DNA of 36,906 nucleotides from a virus. The stretch lies in the IMG/VR virus record IMGVR_UViG_3300031565_000161, positions 1 through 36,906 of that record; one strand, 5' to 3'. The notes under the pieces are model-generated. The model saw nothing but the letters and a program-made list of their open reading frames with translations, did not search any database and was not told the DNA's origin. Made by a program: the position numbers and the translations under genes. Shown here piece by piece: positions 31,015-36,896 of this stretch (position 1 is its first letter; each line of letters opens with the position of its first letter).

Positions 31015-31457
31015 CGGTTCGTCTCCTCGGCCTTGTCGGCGTCCCACTGGGCGTATTGCTTGGCGTCACGCTGCGTCGAGCAGTACCTGTTGACGGTCAC
31101 CCGGGTGCCGTCGGACTCGTTGCGGTACACGCCGTAGGCTTGCGCCGTCGTGCAGCCCATGTACTGGGCCTCGACGCTGTAGCGGCCGCACTTGCTGTCG
31201 GTGTTCCCGCCTTCGCTGCGGTTCCATAGGAGCGTGGTCATTGGTTCGTACTCCTCGGTCGGTGTCCAGGTCAGCTCGTGCAGGCTGACGCCCGGCGCGT
31301 TGCTGCGCATCGGGCGAACGCGCACGGCGTAGCGGGTGCGGCAGGCCGGGCAGGTCCGGCGCACGACCTCGGTCGCGCACTGGTGCCCGGTGTAGAACCC
31401 GCGGACGGCGCGGCCGCAGCACGGGGTCTGTCCGTTCGTCGTGGCTGCAGTGGTCAT
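31011..31457 (-). CDS. Zinc-ribbon plus WNRSE-domain protein
   Basis: 148 residues in two halves. Residues 1-50 are Cys-rich (PCCGRAVRGFYTGHQC, RTCPACRTRYAVRV), a zinc ribbon. From about 73 (MTTLLWNRSEGGNTDSKCGRYSVEA) to the end it is the same domain as the downstream 75-residue gene. An internal ATG (31241) begins exactly where the downstream paralogue begins, so a short form may also be made. It has a full TTAGAAA-type promoter and AAAGGAG leader and heads a four-gene operon. Confidence 0.65.
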   Translation of the reverse strand: MTTAATTNGQTPCCGRAVRGFYTGHQCATEVVRRTCPACRTRYAVRVRPMRSNAPGVSLHELTWTPTEEYEPMTTLLWNRSEGGNTDSKCGRYSVEAQYMGCTTAQAYGVYRNESDGTRVTVNRYCSTQRDAKQYAQWDADKAEETNR

Positions 31458-31538
31458 GGTCAGGGTCTCCTTTCGAGATGCCCCTATTTTACCGTCTGTT
31501 TCTAACTTTTCCAGACCTTTCTAAGAAAAGTTTCTAAC
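31458..31538 (-). promoter_or_regulatory. Cassette promoter A (TTAGAAA type)
   Basis: Reading leftwards: GTTAGAAAC (31538-31530), TTAGAAA (31524-31518), GTTAGAAAC (31506-31498), then TAAAAT as -10 (31491-31486) and a leader with AAAGGAG before the ATG. A weak -35 (TGGAAA/CTGGAA) lies 16-17 bases before the -10, with a TTAGAAAC site inside the spacer. Confidence 0.7.
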
Positions 31539-31545
31539 CGTCCAG

Positions 31546-31571
31546 GGCCCCGCCCCCGGAGGGGCGGGGCC
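31546..31571 (-). terminator. Cassette hairpin 1
   Basis: GGCCCCGCCCC-CGGA-GGGGCGGGGCC, an 11-bp perfect stem 11 bases past the stop of the 31583-32419 gene on the leftward strand. Confidence 0.65.
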
Positions 31572-31582
31572 GGGTCCCCGGG

Positions 31583-32419
31583 TCAGCGCAGGCCGGGGAG
31601 GCCACGGCGGGTCCCGAGGAAGACCTCCGGGTCCGCCAGCAGCTCGGCGGCGTGCTGACGCAGGCTCTCGGGCAGCTCGTCGGCGGCCTCCCAGGTCTCC
31701 ACGGCCTGCTGGCGCTTCTCGTCTGCCAGGACCCGCTGGGCGGCCTGGAGCTGGGCCTGGAGCTGGGCAACAGCCAGGGTGGCCTGGGCCAGCGTCGGCG
31801 TGTCGGTCCAGGTGTAGGCGGACTCGGACACGATCCAGCTGTCCCAGGTGCTCTGGACCTCCTCGTTGTGGCGCGTGATGACGTTGCCGGCCCGCTCCAG
31901 CAGGTCGGCGACGGCCTTGGCCATCAGGCCGGGCAGCTTGGCCCTGGCGGCCTCCTTGGCCGCCTGGAGGCGCTCATGACGCTTCGGGCTGTCCTTGGGC
32001 AGCCCGCGGTAGCTGACGCGAGAGGTCACGCTGGCGCGGCCTTGCAGGCCCAGCTCGCTCAGCTCACTGTTGAAGCCGCGCAGCTCGGGCATGCGGAAGC
32101 CGGGCAGCTCGGCCGTCGCCCAGGCCTTGACCTCGACCGTGGACAAGTCGGTGCTGACGTCGCCCACGATGTTGACGGCTCTGCCCAGGTCTTCCATGGT
32201 GGGCATGGGCAGGAAGTCGGCGGCGTCGGCGGTCAGGAACGGGTCCCGCTCGACGACCTCCAGGTCGGCGACGTTGGCCGTGTCGACCGAGCCACCCCAG
32301 CGGTTGGGGGAGAAGATGCGGGTCGTGTCCCCGTCGGTCTGCCAGTCGGTGCGACCGTTCAGGATGGTGGCGATCTTGCCGGTGGTCGTGTTGCGGACGA
32401 AGATGGTCTTGTTGGTCAT
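31583..32419 (-). CDS. Hypothetical 278-aa helical protein
   Basis: 278 residues. A beta-rich N-terminus (MTNKTIFVRNTTTGKIATILNGRTDW) is followed by a helical body with Ala/Gln-rich heptads (TLAQATLAVAQLQAQLQAAQRVLADEKRQQ), probably a coiled coil. It is the largest gene of the right arm apart from the 282-residue one at 33419. It has its own promoter and ends at a GC-rich hairpin, so it is a single-gene cassette. Not recognised. Confidence 0.6.
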   Translation of the reverse strand: MTNKTIFVRNTTTGKIATILNGRTDWQTDGDTTRIFSPNRWGGSVDTANVADLEVVERDPFLTADAADFLPMPTMEDLGRAVNIVGDVSTDLSTVEVKAWATAELPGFRMPELRGFNSELSELGLQGRASVTSRVSYRGLPKDSPKRHERLQAAKEAARAKLPGLMAKAVADLLERAGNVITRHNEEVQSTWDSWIVSESAYTWTDTPTLAQATLAVAQLQAQLQAAQRVLADEKRQQAVETWEAADELPESLRQHAAELLADPEVFLGTRRGLPGLR

Positions 32420-32500
32420 GGTCAGGGTCTCCTTTCGAGATGCCCCTATTTTACCGTCTGTTTCTAACTTTTCCAGACCTTTCTAAGAAAAGTTTCTAAC
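32420..32500 (-). promoter_or_regulatory. Cassette promoter B (TTAGAAA type)
   Basis: Nearly identical to promoter A: three TTAGAAA sites, -10 TAAAAT at 32453-32448, leader with AAAGGAG. Confidence 0.7.
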
Positions 32501-32506
32501 CCTCCA

Positions 32507-32534
32507 GGGCCCCGCCCCTCCGGGGGCGGGGCCC
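32507..32534 (-). terminator. Cassette hairpin 2
   Basis: GGGCCCCGCCCC-TCCG-GGGGCGGGGCCC, a 12-bp perfect stem after the 32544-32933 gene. Confidence 0.65.
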
Positions 32535-32535
32535 G

Positions 32536-32569
32536 GCGTGGGGTCAGTCGAGCTGGTCGAGCTGCTGCT
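32536..32569 (-). repeat. 34-bp repeat: gene tail, copy 1
   Basis: Covers the last codons (QQLDQLD) and stop of the 32544-32933 gene. An exact 34-base copy at 33048-33081 abuts the stop of an unrelated gene. Confidence 0.8.
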
Positions 32570-32933
32570 CGATCTCGGCCATCAGCTCGCGGGCCTCGTC
32601 GACGGTCATGTGGCGGCCGCGGACGCAGATGGGCTTCTCGGCGGCGATCTCGGCGGCGCGGCGATCCCGAGCGGCTGCGCGGGCCGCCTTGCGGGCCTGG
32701 AGCGTGTCGAGCCGGGCCACCAGCGACTGGATGCAGCGCACTTTGGAGTTCCGGTCGCCGGTGAGCGTCTCGATGCAGACCTCGCCCCGGCGGTCGTCGA
32801 TGTACAGGTGCCCGATGCCCCTCACCGAGAACCTGTCGGAGTTGATGCTGGTGAGGTCGTATCCGGCGGCGGTCAGCGCGTTGCTGATGAGGACGCGGGC
32901 GAGGTCGAGGTCGTGGAGGGCGTTCGTGGTCAT
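32544..32933 (-). CDS. Hypothetical 129-aa protein with basic coiled coil
   Basis: 129 residues, MTTNALHDLDLARVLISNALTAAGYDLTSINSDRF, then IGHLYIDDRRGEVCIETLTGDRN, then a long Ala/Arg-rich helix (LQARKAARAAARDRRAAEIAAEK) and an acidic end. A nucleic-acid-binding helix is possible. The ATG at 32933 is preceded by AAAGGAG; a TTG two codons upstream is less likely. Single-gene cassette. Its 3' end exists twice in the window (also at 33048). Confidence 0.6.
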   Translation of the reverse strand: MTTNALHDLDLARVLISNALTAAGYDLTSINSDRFSVRGIGHLYIDDRRGEVCIETLTGDRNSKVRCIQSLVARLDTLQARKAARAAARDRRAAEIAAEKPICVRGRHMTVDEARELMAEIEQQLDQLD

Positions 32934-33014
32934 GGTCAAGGTCTCCTTTCGAGATGCCCCTATTTTACCGCCTGTTTCTAACTTTTCCAGACCTTTCTAA
33001 GAAAAGTTTCTAAC
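32934..33014 (-). promoter_or_regulatory. Cassette promoter C (TTAGAAA type)
   Basis: Three TTAGAAA sites, -10 TAAAAT at 32967-32962, leader with AAAGGAG. Confidence 0.7.
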
Positions 33015-33020
33015 CCTCCA

Positions 33021-33044
33021 GCCCCGCCCCCGGAGGGGCGGGGC
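33021..33044 (-). terminator. Cassette hairpin 3
   Basis: GCCCCGCCCC-CGGA-GGGGCGGGGC, a 10-bp perfect stem. Confidence 0.65.
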
Positions 33045-33047
33045 CAT

Positions 33048-33081
33048 GCGTGGGGTCAGTCGAGCTGGTCGAGCTGCTGCT
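33048..33081 (-). repeat. 34-bp repeat: orphan gene tail, copy 2
   Basis: Exact copy of 32536-32569 located beyond the stop of the 33080-33295 gene, not within it. It is a leftover end of a duplicated copy of the neighbouring gene. Confidence 0.8.
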
Positions 33082-33295
33082 ACTCGCAAGGCTCCACAAT
33101 GTCGTACTCACCTGCCTCCAGTAGCAGTTCTGGTGCGTTACCAGGAGACTCAACGAATATGAGGCCCCGGGCTTCCCAGTCCGGCTGATTCATCGCTCGC
33201 ACCGCACTGTAAACCTTTGTGGGGTCCAGAGCTGTGCTAGTGGGGTAGTGAGCGTGCCGGTAGGCCCGGTGGGGCCTGATTTTGAGGTTCTGCAT
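33080..33295 (-). CDS. AT-richer 71-aa gene swapped into a cassette
   Basis: 71 residues, MQNLKIRPHRAYRHAHYPTSTALDPTKVYSAVRAMNQPDWEARGLIFVE, with no recognised family. It is less GC-rich than the cassettes around it. Its stop codon lies at the edge of the orphan 34-bp tail of the neighbouring gene, so it seems to have replaced most of a duplicated gene while using the existing promoter and hairpin. The ATG at 33295 has AAAGGAG; a TTG at 33301 is an alternative. Confidence 0.55.
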   Translation of the reverse strand: MQNLKIRPHRAYRHAHYPTSTALDPTKVYSAVRAMNQPDWEARGLIFVESPGNAPELLLEAGEYDIVEPCE

Positions 33296-33376
33296 GGTCA
33301 AGGTCTCCTTTCGAGATGCCCCTATTTTACCCTACGTTTCTAACTTTTCCAGTACTTTCTAAGAAAAGTTTCTAAC
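33296..33376 (-). promoter_or_regulatory. Cassette promoter D (TTAGAAA type)
   Basis: Three TTAGAAA sites, -10 TAAAAT at 33329-33324, leader with AAAGGAG. The spacer differs slightly (ACGTAGGG in place of ACAGACGG). Confidence 0.7.
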
Positions 33377-33382
33377 CCTCCA

Positions 33383-33410
33383 GGGCCCCGCCCCCGGAGG
33401 GGCGGGGCCC
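33383..33410 (-). terminator. Cassette hairpin 4
   Basis: GGGCCCCGCCCC-CGGA-GGGGCGGGGCCC, a 12-bp perfect stem after the 33419-34267 gene. Confidence 0.65.
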
Positions 33411-33418
33411 GGCGCGGG

Positions 33419-34267
33419 TCAGCCGATGATCTCGGCCTTCGTCGGCCGCTTGAAGAAGCCGAAGTGCTCATCGCGGCCGCCCTTGGTCACCGTGGCCATG
33501 AGGCGCACCCGGTGGCCCTTGAGCGGGCCCGTGCAGAGCCCGCGGGGCTCGGTGCCGTTGACCAGCCACGATCCATCGGGCGTCTCGACCTTGACCGTCA
33601 TGCGGCAGGTCATGCCGTAGTACCCTTCGGAGACCTTGGTCGAGACTACGAGGCCCTCGACCATGATGCGCTCGCCGTCGACCGGCACGGGGACGTGCTT
33701 CTCGGCCTCGGCCGGCGGGGCCAGGGCCGCGGCGTGGAGCCGCTCCAGCAGCGCGACCTGCTTCTCGGAGGGGATGCAGCGGAACGGCGAGGACTTGAAC
33801 CGTGCCCGGACGTCGCGGGCGATCGGGTGGTCGACGCGCAGCAGCTGGCGCAGCTCGGGCTGTGCAGCGAGCACGGCCCGGTACTGGCCCCAGCGGTTGG
33901 CCCTGTCCCGCTTGGCCATGGACAGCGCCTTGCGCTCGCGCCGCGCCGCCTCCAGGCCCTCCAGGTCGCCGGCGTAGAGGTCGACCTTGTCGGCGCAGAT
34001 GTTGCCGATCTGGACGTACTCACCCGTGGGCTGGTGCTGGAACACCGAGCCCTCCAGGTACCAGCTGCCGCAGACGTCGCAGCCGCAGACCTCGTCGTCT
34101 GCGGCACGCTGGAAGAAGCGGCCCGGGTTCGCGGCCCGCAGGGCCCCCAGCTCGGCCATGTGATAGCCACGGTCGCCGCTCGGGCCCGGGTAGGCGAAGG
34201 ACAGGACCCAGCGGTACTCGCTCGGGTTCATGATCGAGGGGCGGTGGTTGTCGGTGCGCGTGGTCAT
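33419..34267 (-). CDS. Zinc-knuckle phage protein, 282 aa
   Basis: 282 residues. Residues about 55-95 hold C-G-C-x2-C (VCGCDVCGSWYLEGSVFQH) and IGNICADKVD, a zinc-binding segment seen in a family shared by actinobacteria and their phages. A helical middle (LEAARRERKALSMAKRDRANRWGQY) and a beta-rich end (VEGLVVSTKVSEGYYGMTCRMTVKVETPDG) follow. The end resembles an OB-like strand set, so nucleic-acid binding is plausible. Single-gene cassette with its own promoter and hairpin. Confidence 0.6.
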   Translation of the reverse strand: MTTRTDNHRPSIMNPSEYRWVLSFAYPGPSGDRGYHMAELGALRAANPGRFFQRAADDEVCGCDVCGSWYLEGSVFQHQPTGEYVQIGNICADKVDLYAGDLEGLEAARRERKALSMAKRDRANRWGQYRAVLAAQPELRQLLRVDHPIARDVRARFKSSPFRCIPSEKQVALLERLHAAALAPPAEAEKHVPVPVDGERIMVEGLVVSTKVSEGYYGMTCRMTVKVETPDGSWLVNGTEPRGLCTGPLKGHRVRLMATVTKGGRDEHFGFFKRPTKAEIIG

Positions 34268-34348
34268 GGTCAGGATCTCCTTTCGAGATGCCCCTATTTT
34301 ACCCTACGTTTCTAACTTTTCCAGACCTTTCCAAGAAAAGTTTCTAAC
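34268..34348 (-). promoter_or_regulatory. Cassette promoter E (TTAGAAA type)
   Basis: -10 TAAAAT at 34311-34306. The middle TTAGAAA site is changed to TTGGAAA; the outer two are intact. Confidence 0.7.
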
Positions 34349-34356
34349 CCTCCAGA

Positions 34357-34380
34357 GCCCCGCCCCTGAAGGGGCGGGGC
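34357..34380 (-). terminator. Cassette hairpin 5
   Basis: GCCCCGCCCC-TGAA-GGGGCGGGGC, a 10-bp perfect stem after the 34392-34784 gene. Confidence 0.65.
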
Positions 34381-34391
34381 CGGGTTCTGGG

Positions 34392-34784
34392 TCAGTCGAG
34401 GTCGGAGTCGCGGCAGTAGCCCTCTTCGAGGTGCGCGAACGGGCCGTCGTCGCGGTCCGGGGATGCCCAGTCGGGCGCGGCGGTGTCCTCGACGGCCCGC
34501 CACGCATCGTCCAGTGACGGGGTGACAGTGATCTGCTGGATCACCGACGTCGGCAGGCCGGTCTCGGCGTCCGGCGTCTCGGCGTCCCAGATGAACCACT
34601 CCATCGGCGTCGCGCCGCCGGAGAAGTTCCCCAGGCTGCGGCCGCGGACGATGGCGATGGCGAAGCGGCCGTGCCAGCCGAACGTGCGCTTGGGCGTGAC
34701 GACCTGCCCGGGGCGGAAGCTGTGTCCCGTGCGCATCGCGCTGTCGAGGTCGGCGGCCAGGGTGCTGCGGGTGATGATGGTCAT
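34392..34784 (-). CDS. Hypothetical 130-aa protein
   Basis: 130 residues, MTIITRSTLAADLDSAMRTGHSFRPGQVVTPKRTFGWHGRFAIAIVRGRSLGNFSGG, then acidic segments. The N-terminal part looks beta-rich and basic, the C-terminal part acidic. Not recognised. The start has AAAGGAG and a cassette promoter with an extra upstream element. Confidence 0.55.
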   Translation of the reverse strand: MTIITRSTLAADLDSAMRTGHSFRPGQVVTPKRTFGWHGRFAIAIVRGRSLGNFSGGATPMEWFIWDAETPDAETGLPTSVIQQITVTPSLDDAWRAVEDTAAPDWASPDRDDGPFAHLEEGYCRDSDLD

Positions 34785-34884
34785 GACGGTCTCCTTTCGA
34801 GATGCCCCTATTTTACCCTACGTTTCTAACTTTTCCAGCACTATTCTTAGAAAGTCGAAAACAGGCAGCAAACAGGCTCTAGGT
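34785..34884 (-). promoter_or_regulatory. Cassette promoter F with long upstream element
   Basis: -10 TAAAAT at 34815-34810 and GTTAGAAAC at 34830-34822. The bases 34836-34884 (49 bases with CAGCACTATTC, two AAACAGGC and CTCTAGGT) are identical to 36745-36793 upstream of promoter H, and replace the usual third TTAGAAAC site. Confidence 0.65.
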
Positions 34885-34938
34885 ACCAGAAAACGTGGTC
34901 GATTCATTTAGATTAGAAACAGGCCCTAGGGTACGCAA

Positions 34939-34975
34939 GACGCCCCGAGCGCCTTAGAAAGGCTCTCAGGGCGTC
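34939..34975 (-). terminator. TTAGAAA-loop hairpin
   Basis: GACGCCC (34939-34945) pairs with GGGCGTC (34969-34975), and inside it GAGCGCC with GGCTCTC (one mismatch). The loop is exactly TTAGAAA. It follows the stop of the 34990-35490 gene in the leftward direction. An inverted 19-base copy of its core is at 30257-30275. Confidence 0.6.
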
Positions 34976-34989
34976 TCGCGGGGTCAAGC

Positions 34990-35490
34990 CTATTCTTGGC
35001 TCGCGGCGGTGTGCAGCAGGGCGAGGCACCGCCCGATGGCCTCGCCGTCACCAGCCAGCGCCCGCCGGCACAGGTGAGCCTGCTCGGTGTCACCGGCCTC
35101 CGCGGCCTCGCGCCGGAACGCCGCGACGCGCTCGGCCTCCTCGGGGGACAGGGGGTCGACGCCGCCAAGCACGATGGGCTCGCACTCGGTGCCGAACACG
35201 GTGCAGTCCGCGTTGCCGGTCTGCTTGACGTACCACTCGGGCGGGGTGAGCAGCTTCACGAGCAGGCCCAGGAAGCCGTGCGTGTCGTTCGTGCCGCAGA
35301 CGTGGTAGCCGGTGACTAGCCCCGCGCCCAGGCCGTTCATCCGCACGAGGACGTGCGACCCGACAGCTGGGATGCTCTTGGTCGCGCTCCAGACGATCGC
35401 CGGGACGTCGGGCCGGTCCTCGTGCCGGATGACGATGCCGTCGGCGAAGCGCTCTTCGAGGGTCGTGTTCGTGTTCGTGTTCGTGGTCAT
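34990..35490 (-). CDS. Hypothetical 166-aa protein without own promoter
   Basis: 166 residues, MTTNTNTNTTLEERFADGIVIRHEDRPDVPAIVWSATKSIPAVGSHVLVRMNGLGAGLVTGYHV, a beta-rich protein with a Thr/Asn N-terminus, then an acidic helical end. It is not recognised. Its leader keeps the AAAGGAG, but a GC-rich hairpin lies directly upstream in place of the usual promoter. Expression must therefore come from read-through past that hairpin or from another signal. Confidence 0.55.
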   Translation of the reverse strand: MTTNTNTNTTLEERFADGIVIRHEDRPDVPAIVWSATKSIPAVGSHVLVRMNGLGAGLVTGYHVCGTNDTHGFLGLLVKLLTPPEWYVKQTGNADCTVFGTECEPIVLGGVDPLSPEEAERVAAFRREAAEAGDTEQAHLCRRALAGDGEAIGRCLALLHTAASQE

Positions 35491-35506
35491 GATGATCTCC
35501 TTTCGA

Positions 35507-35532
35507 GGCCCCGCCCCCGGAGGGGCGGGGCC
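35507..35532 (-). terminator. Cassette hairpin 6, fused to a gene leader
   Basis: GGCCCCGCCCC-CGGA-GGGGCGGGGCC, an 11-bp stem after the 35546-36004 gene. It directly abuts the AAAGGAG leader of the next leftward gene (start 35490). Confidence 0.65.
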
Positions 35533-35545
35533 GGGTGGCGATGGG

Positions 35546-36004
35546 TCAGGCGGGGAGGACGTGCGAGTGGGACTCGTATCCGACCCAGGTCTCGGAGGTC
35601 GACCAGCCGTTGCGGTTGCTCGTGCCCGTGATCTTGGGGTTGAGGCGCACCCAGCAGACTGGGCACTGCTTGCGGTAGTCGGGCTCCTGGCCCTCGGGCC
35701 AAACGGTTTGGGAGGCCTCGAACGAGGTGCCGTCGGCCAGCGTGCGAGTCGTCCAGACGATGGTGGCCTCGACGGGCTCGAAGGCCGCCTGCTTGAGCGT
35801 GACGCGCTTGTAGCGGCGCAGGTCGTCGATGTTGCCGTGCAGCGTGATGATGCGGTCGGCCTTGAGCCACCGCTCGCGGGTCGAGCCGTCGTTGATGCGG
35901 TACTGGATCAGCAGCTGCGAGCCCAGGCGGCCGATGGCGATCCCGTCGGTCGTGTGCCCGCCCTGCCGGCGGAAGGTCACAGGCGCGGTCGTGTTCGTGG
36001 TCAT
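35546..36004 (-). CDS. Hypothetical 152-aa protein with C-x2-C
   Basis: 152 residues, MTTNTTAPVTFRRQGGHTTDGIAIGRLGSQLLIQYRINDGSTRERWLKADRIITL, a Tudor/SH3-like run of beta strands, then a C-terminal half with C-P-V-C (KQCPVCWVRLNPK) as one Cys pair. Not recognised. The start has AAAGGAG and cassette promoter G. Confidence 0.55.
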   Translation of the reverse strand: MTTNTTAPVTFRRQGGHTTDGIAIGRLGSQLLIQYRINDGSTRERWLKADRIITLHGNIDDLRRYKRVTLKQAAFEPVEATIVWTTRTLADGTSFEASQTVWPEGQEPDYRKQCPVCWVRLNPKITGTSNRNGWSTSETWVGYESHSHVLPA

Positions 36005-36080
36005 GATGGTCTCCTTTCGAGATGCCCCTATTTTACCTATCGTTTCTAACTTTTCCAGACCTTTCTAAGAAAAGTTTCTA
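36005..36080 (-). promoter_or_regulatory. Cassette promoter G (TTAGAAA type)
   Basis: -10 TAAAAT at 36035-36030. The distal site reads GTAGAAAC rather than GTTAGAAAC. No hairpin separates it from the upstream gene (36078-36293), whose stop lies within the promoter region. Confidence 0.65.
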
Positions 36081-36293
36081 CCTCACCAGCCAGACCTCCA
36101 GGGACCGCTCGCCGGTGCCGACGAACAGCGCCGGGCCGTCGGGGTCGGCCAGGACAGCGGCCTCCATCCTGTCGAGCAGCTGGCCCGCTGACTCGGTGCT
36201 CATCCGCTCGGAGAAGGCCAGCGCGTGGACTGCGGCTGCCCGCGGCACCCGGGCCACGAACCCGTCACCGAACGTCACCTTGTGGACGAACAT
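36078..36293 (-). CDS. Hypothetical 71-aa protein
   Basis: 71 residues, MFVHKVTFGDGFVARVPRAAAVHALAFSERMSTESAGQLLDRMEAAVLADPDGPALFVGTGERSLEVWLVR. It is an alpha/beta protein of unknown function. I choose the ATG at 36293 because GGAGG lies nine bases upstream; the ATG at 36302 would add three residues. It is the last gene of a three-gene operon. Confidence 0.55.
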   Translation of the reverse strand: MFVHKVTFGDGFVARVPRAAAVHALAFSERMSTESAGQLLDRMEAAVLADPDGPALFVGTGERSLEVWLVR

Positions 36294-36294
36294 A

Positions 36295-36453
36295 TCAGGC
36301 ATCCTCCATGTTGGCCAGCTTGGCCTTGAGCTTGCGGCGGATGGTGCGGCGCTCCAGGGCCTTCCAGCGTCGGGGGTGGCCGGGCGTGCAGCAGGTGCAG
36401 GTGATGCCACCAGGGCCCAGGTGGAATCGGTTGCGCTTCCAGGGGCAGGTCAT
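36295..36453 (-). CDS. 52-aa Cys-rich basic protein
   Basis: 52 residues, MTCPWKRNRFHLGPGGITCTCCTPGHPRRWKALERRTIRRKLKAKLANMEDA. There are Cys at 3, 19, 21 and 22 with nearby His (H11, H26), a likely metal site, followed by a strongly basic helix. It could bind nucleic acid or a protein. It lies three bases after the previous gene of the operon. Confidence 0.55.
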   Translation of the reverse strand: MTCPWKRNRFHLGPGGITCTCCTPGHPRRWKALERRTIRRKLKAKLANMEDA

Positions 36454-36456
36454 GGG

Positions 36457-36693
36457 TCAGCTCCGGTACCAGGGGCGGGTCGTCTTGCAGATGGGGCACA
36501 GGCCCAGGGAGCCGAGGCCGTCGAGGGTGGCGTCGCAGGGGCCGCTGGTCGCAGTGTAGCCGGGCTCACCGTGGTGGTGGTCGGCGCAGGCGCGGAAGCC
36601 GTTGCTGGCCCGCACGTCGGCCGGAGCGTTGCACCGGGTGGGAGGGTCGAGGCGCTTGCCGTGGGGGCACAGGTTGGGGTTGGCCATGGTCAT
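36457..36693 (-). CDS. 78-aa zinc-binding protein
   Basis: 78 residues, MTMANPNLCPHGKRLDPPTRCNAPADVRASNGFRACADHHHG, and at the end LGLCPICKTTRPWYRS. Cys/His at CPHG, RC, ACADHHH, GPC and CPIC suggest one or two zinc sites. The start follows AAAGGAG and promoter H. First gene of a three-gene leftward operon. Confidence 0.6.
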   Translation of the reverse strand: MTMANPNLCPHGKRLDPPTRCNAPADVRASNGFRACADHHHGEPGYTATSGPCDATLDGLGSLGLCPICKTTRPWYRS

Positions 36694-36793
36694 GATGGTC
36701 TCCTTTCGAGATGCCCCTATTTTACCTATCGTTTCTAACTTTTCCAGCACTATTCTTAGAAAGTCGAAAACAGGCAGCAAACAGGCTCTAGGT
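36694..36793 (-). promoter_or_regulatory. Cassette promoter H with long upstream element
   Basis: -10 TAAAAT at 36724-36719, GTTAGAAAC at 36739-36731, and the 49-base upstream element shared with promoter F (36745-36793). Confidence 0.65.
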
Positions 36794-36798
36794 TCTCG

Positions 36799-36852
36799 AA
36801 ATCTAAATCTAAATCTAAATCTAAATCTAAATCTAAAGCTAAATCTAAAGCT
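36799..36852. repeat. AAATCT hexamer array
   Basis: Nine hexamers: six AAATCT, then AAAGCT, AAATCT, AAAGCT. The last two contain the AATCTAAAGCT motif found before two starts at 29754 and 30061. Confidence 0.85.
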
Positions 36853-36864
36853 GTCGGCCCCGGC

Positions 36865-36896
36865 GGGGGGGGGGGGTGCGTACGCACTAGTGCGTA
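36865..36896. other. 12-G run and nested palindromes near window end
   Basis: Twelve G (36865-36876), then GTGCGTACGCAC (36876-36887) and TACGCACTAGTGCGTA (36881-36896), two perfect palindromes that share a half-site. The rest of the window to 36906 has no gene. Possibly near a genome end or packaging site. Confidence 0.6.

Noticed and set aside
31652-32467. Rightward frames in the right arm that all end in the same GLLSRCPYFT-type peptide
   Set aside because: The shared ending comes from reading the repeated promoter region in the wrong direction.
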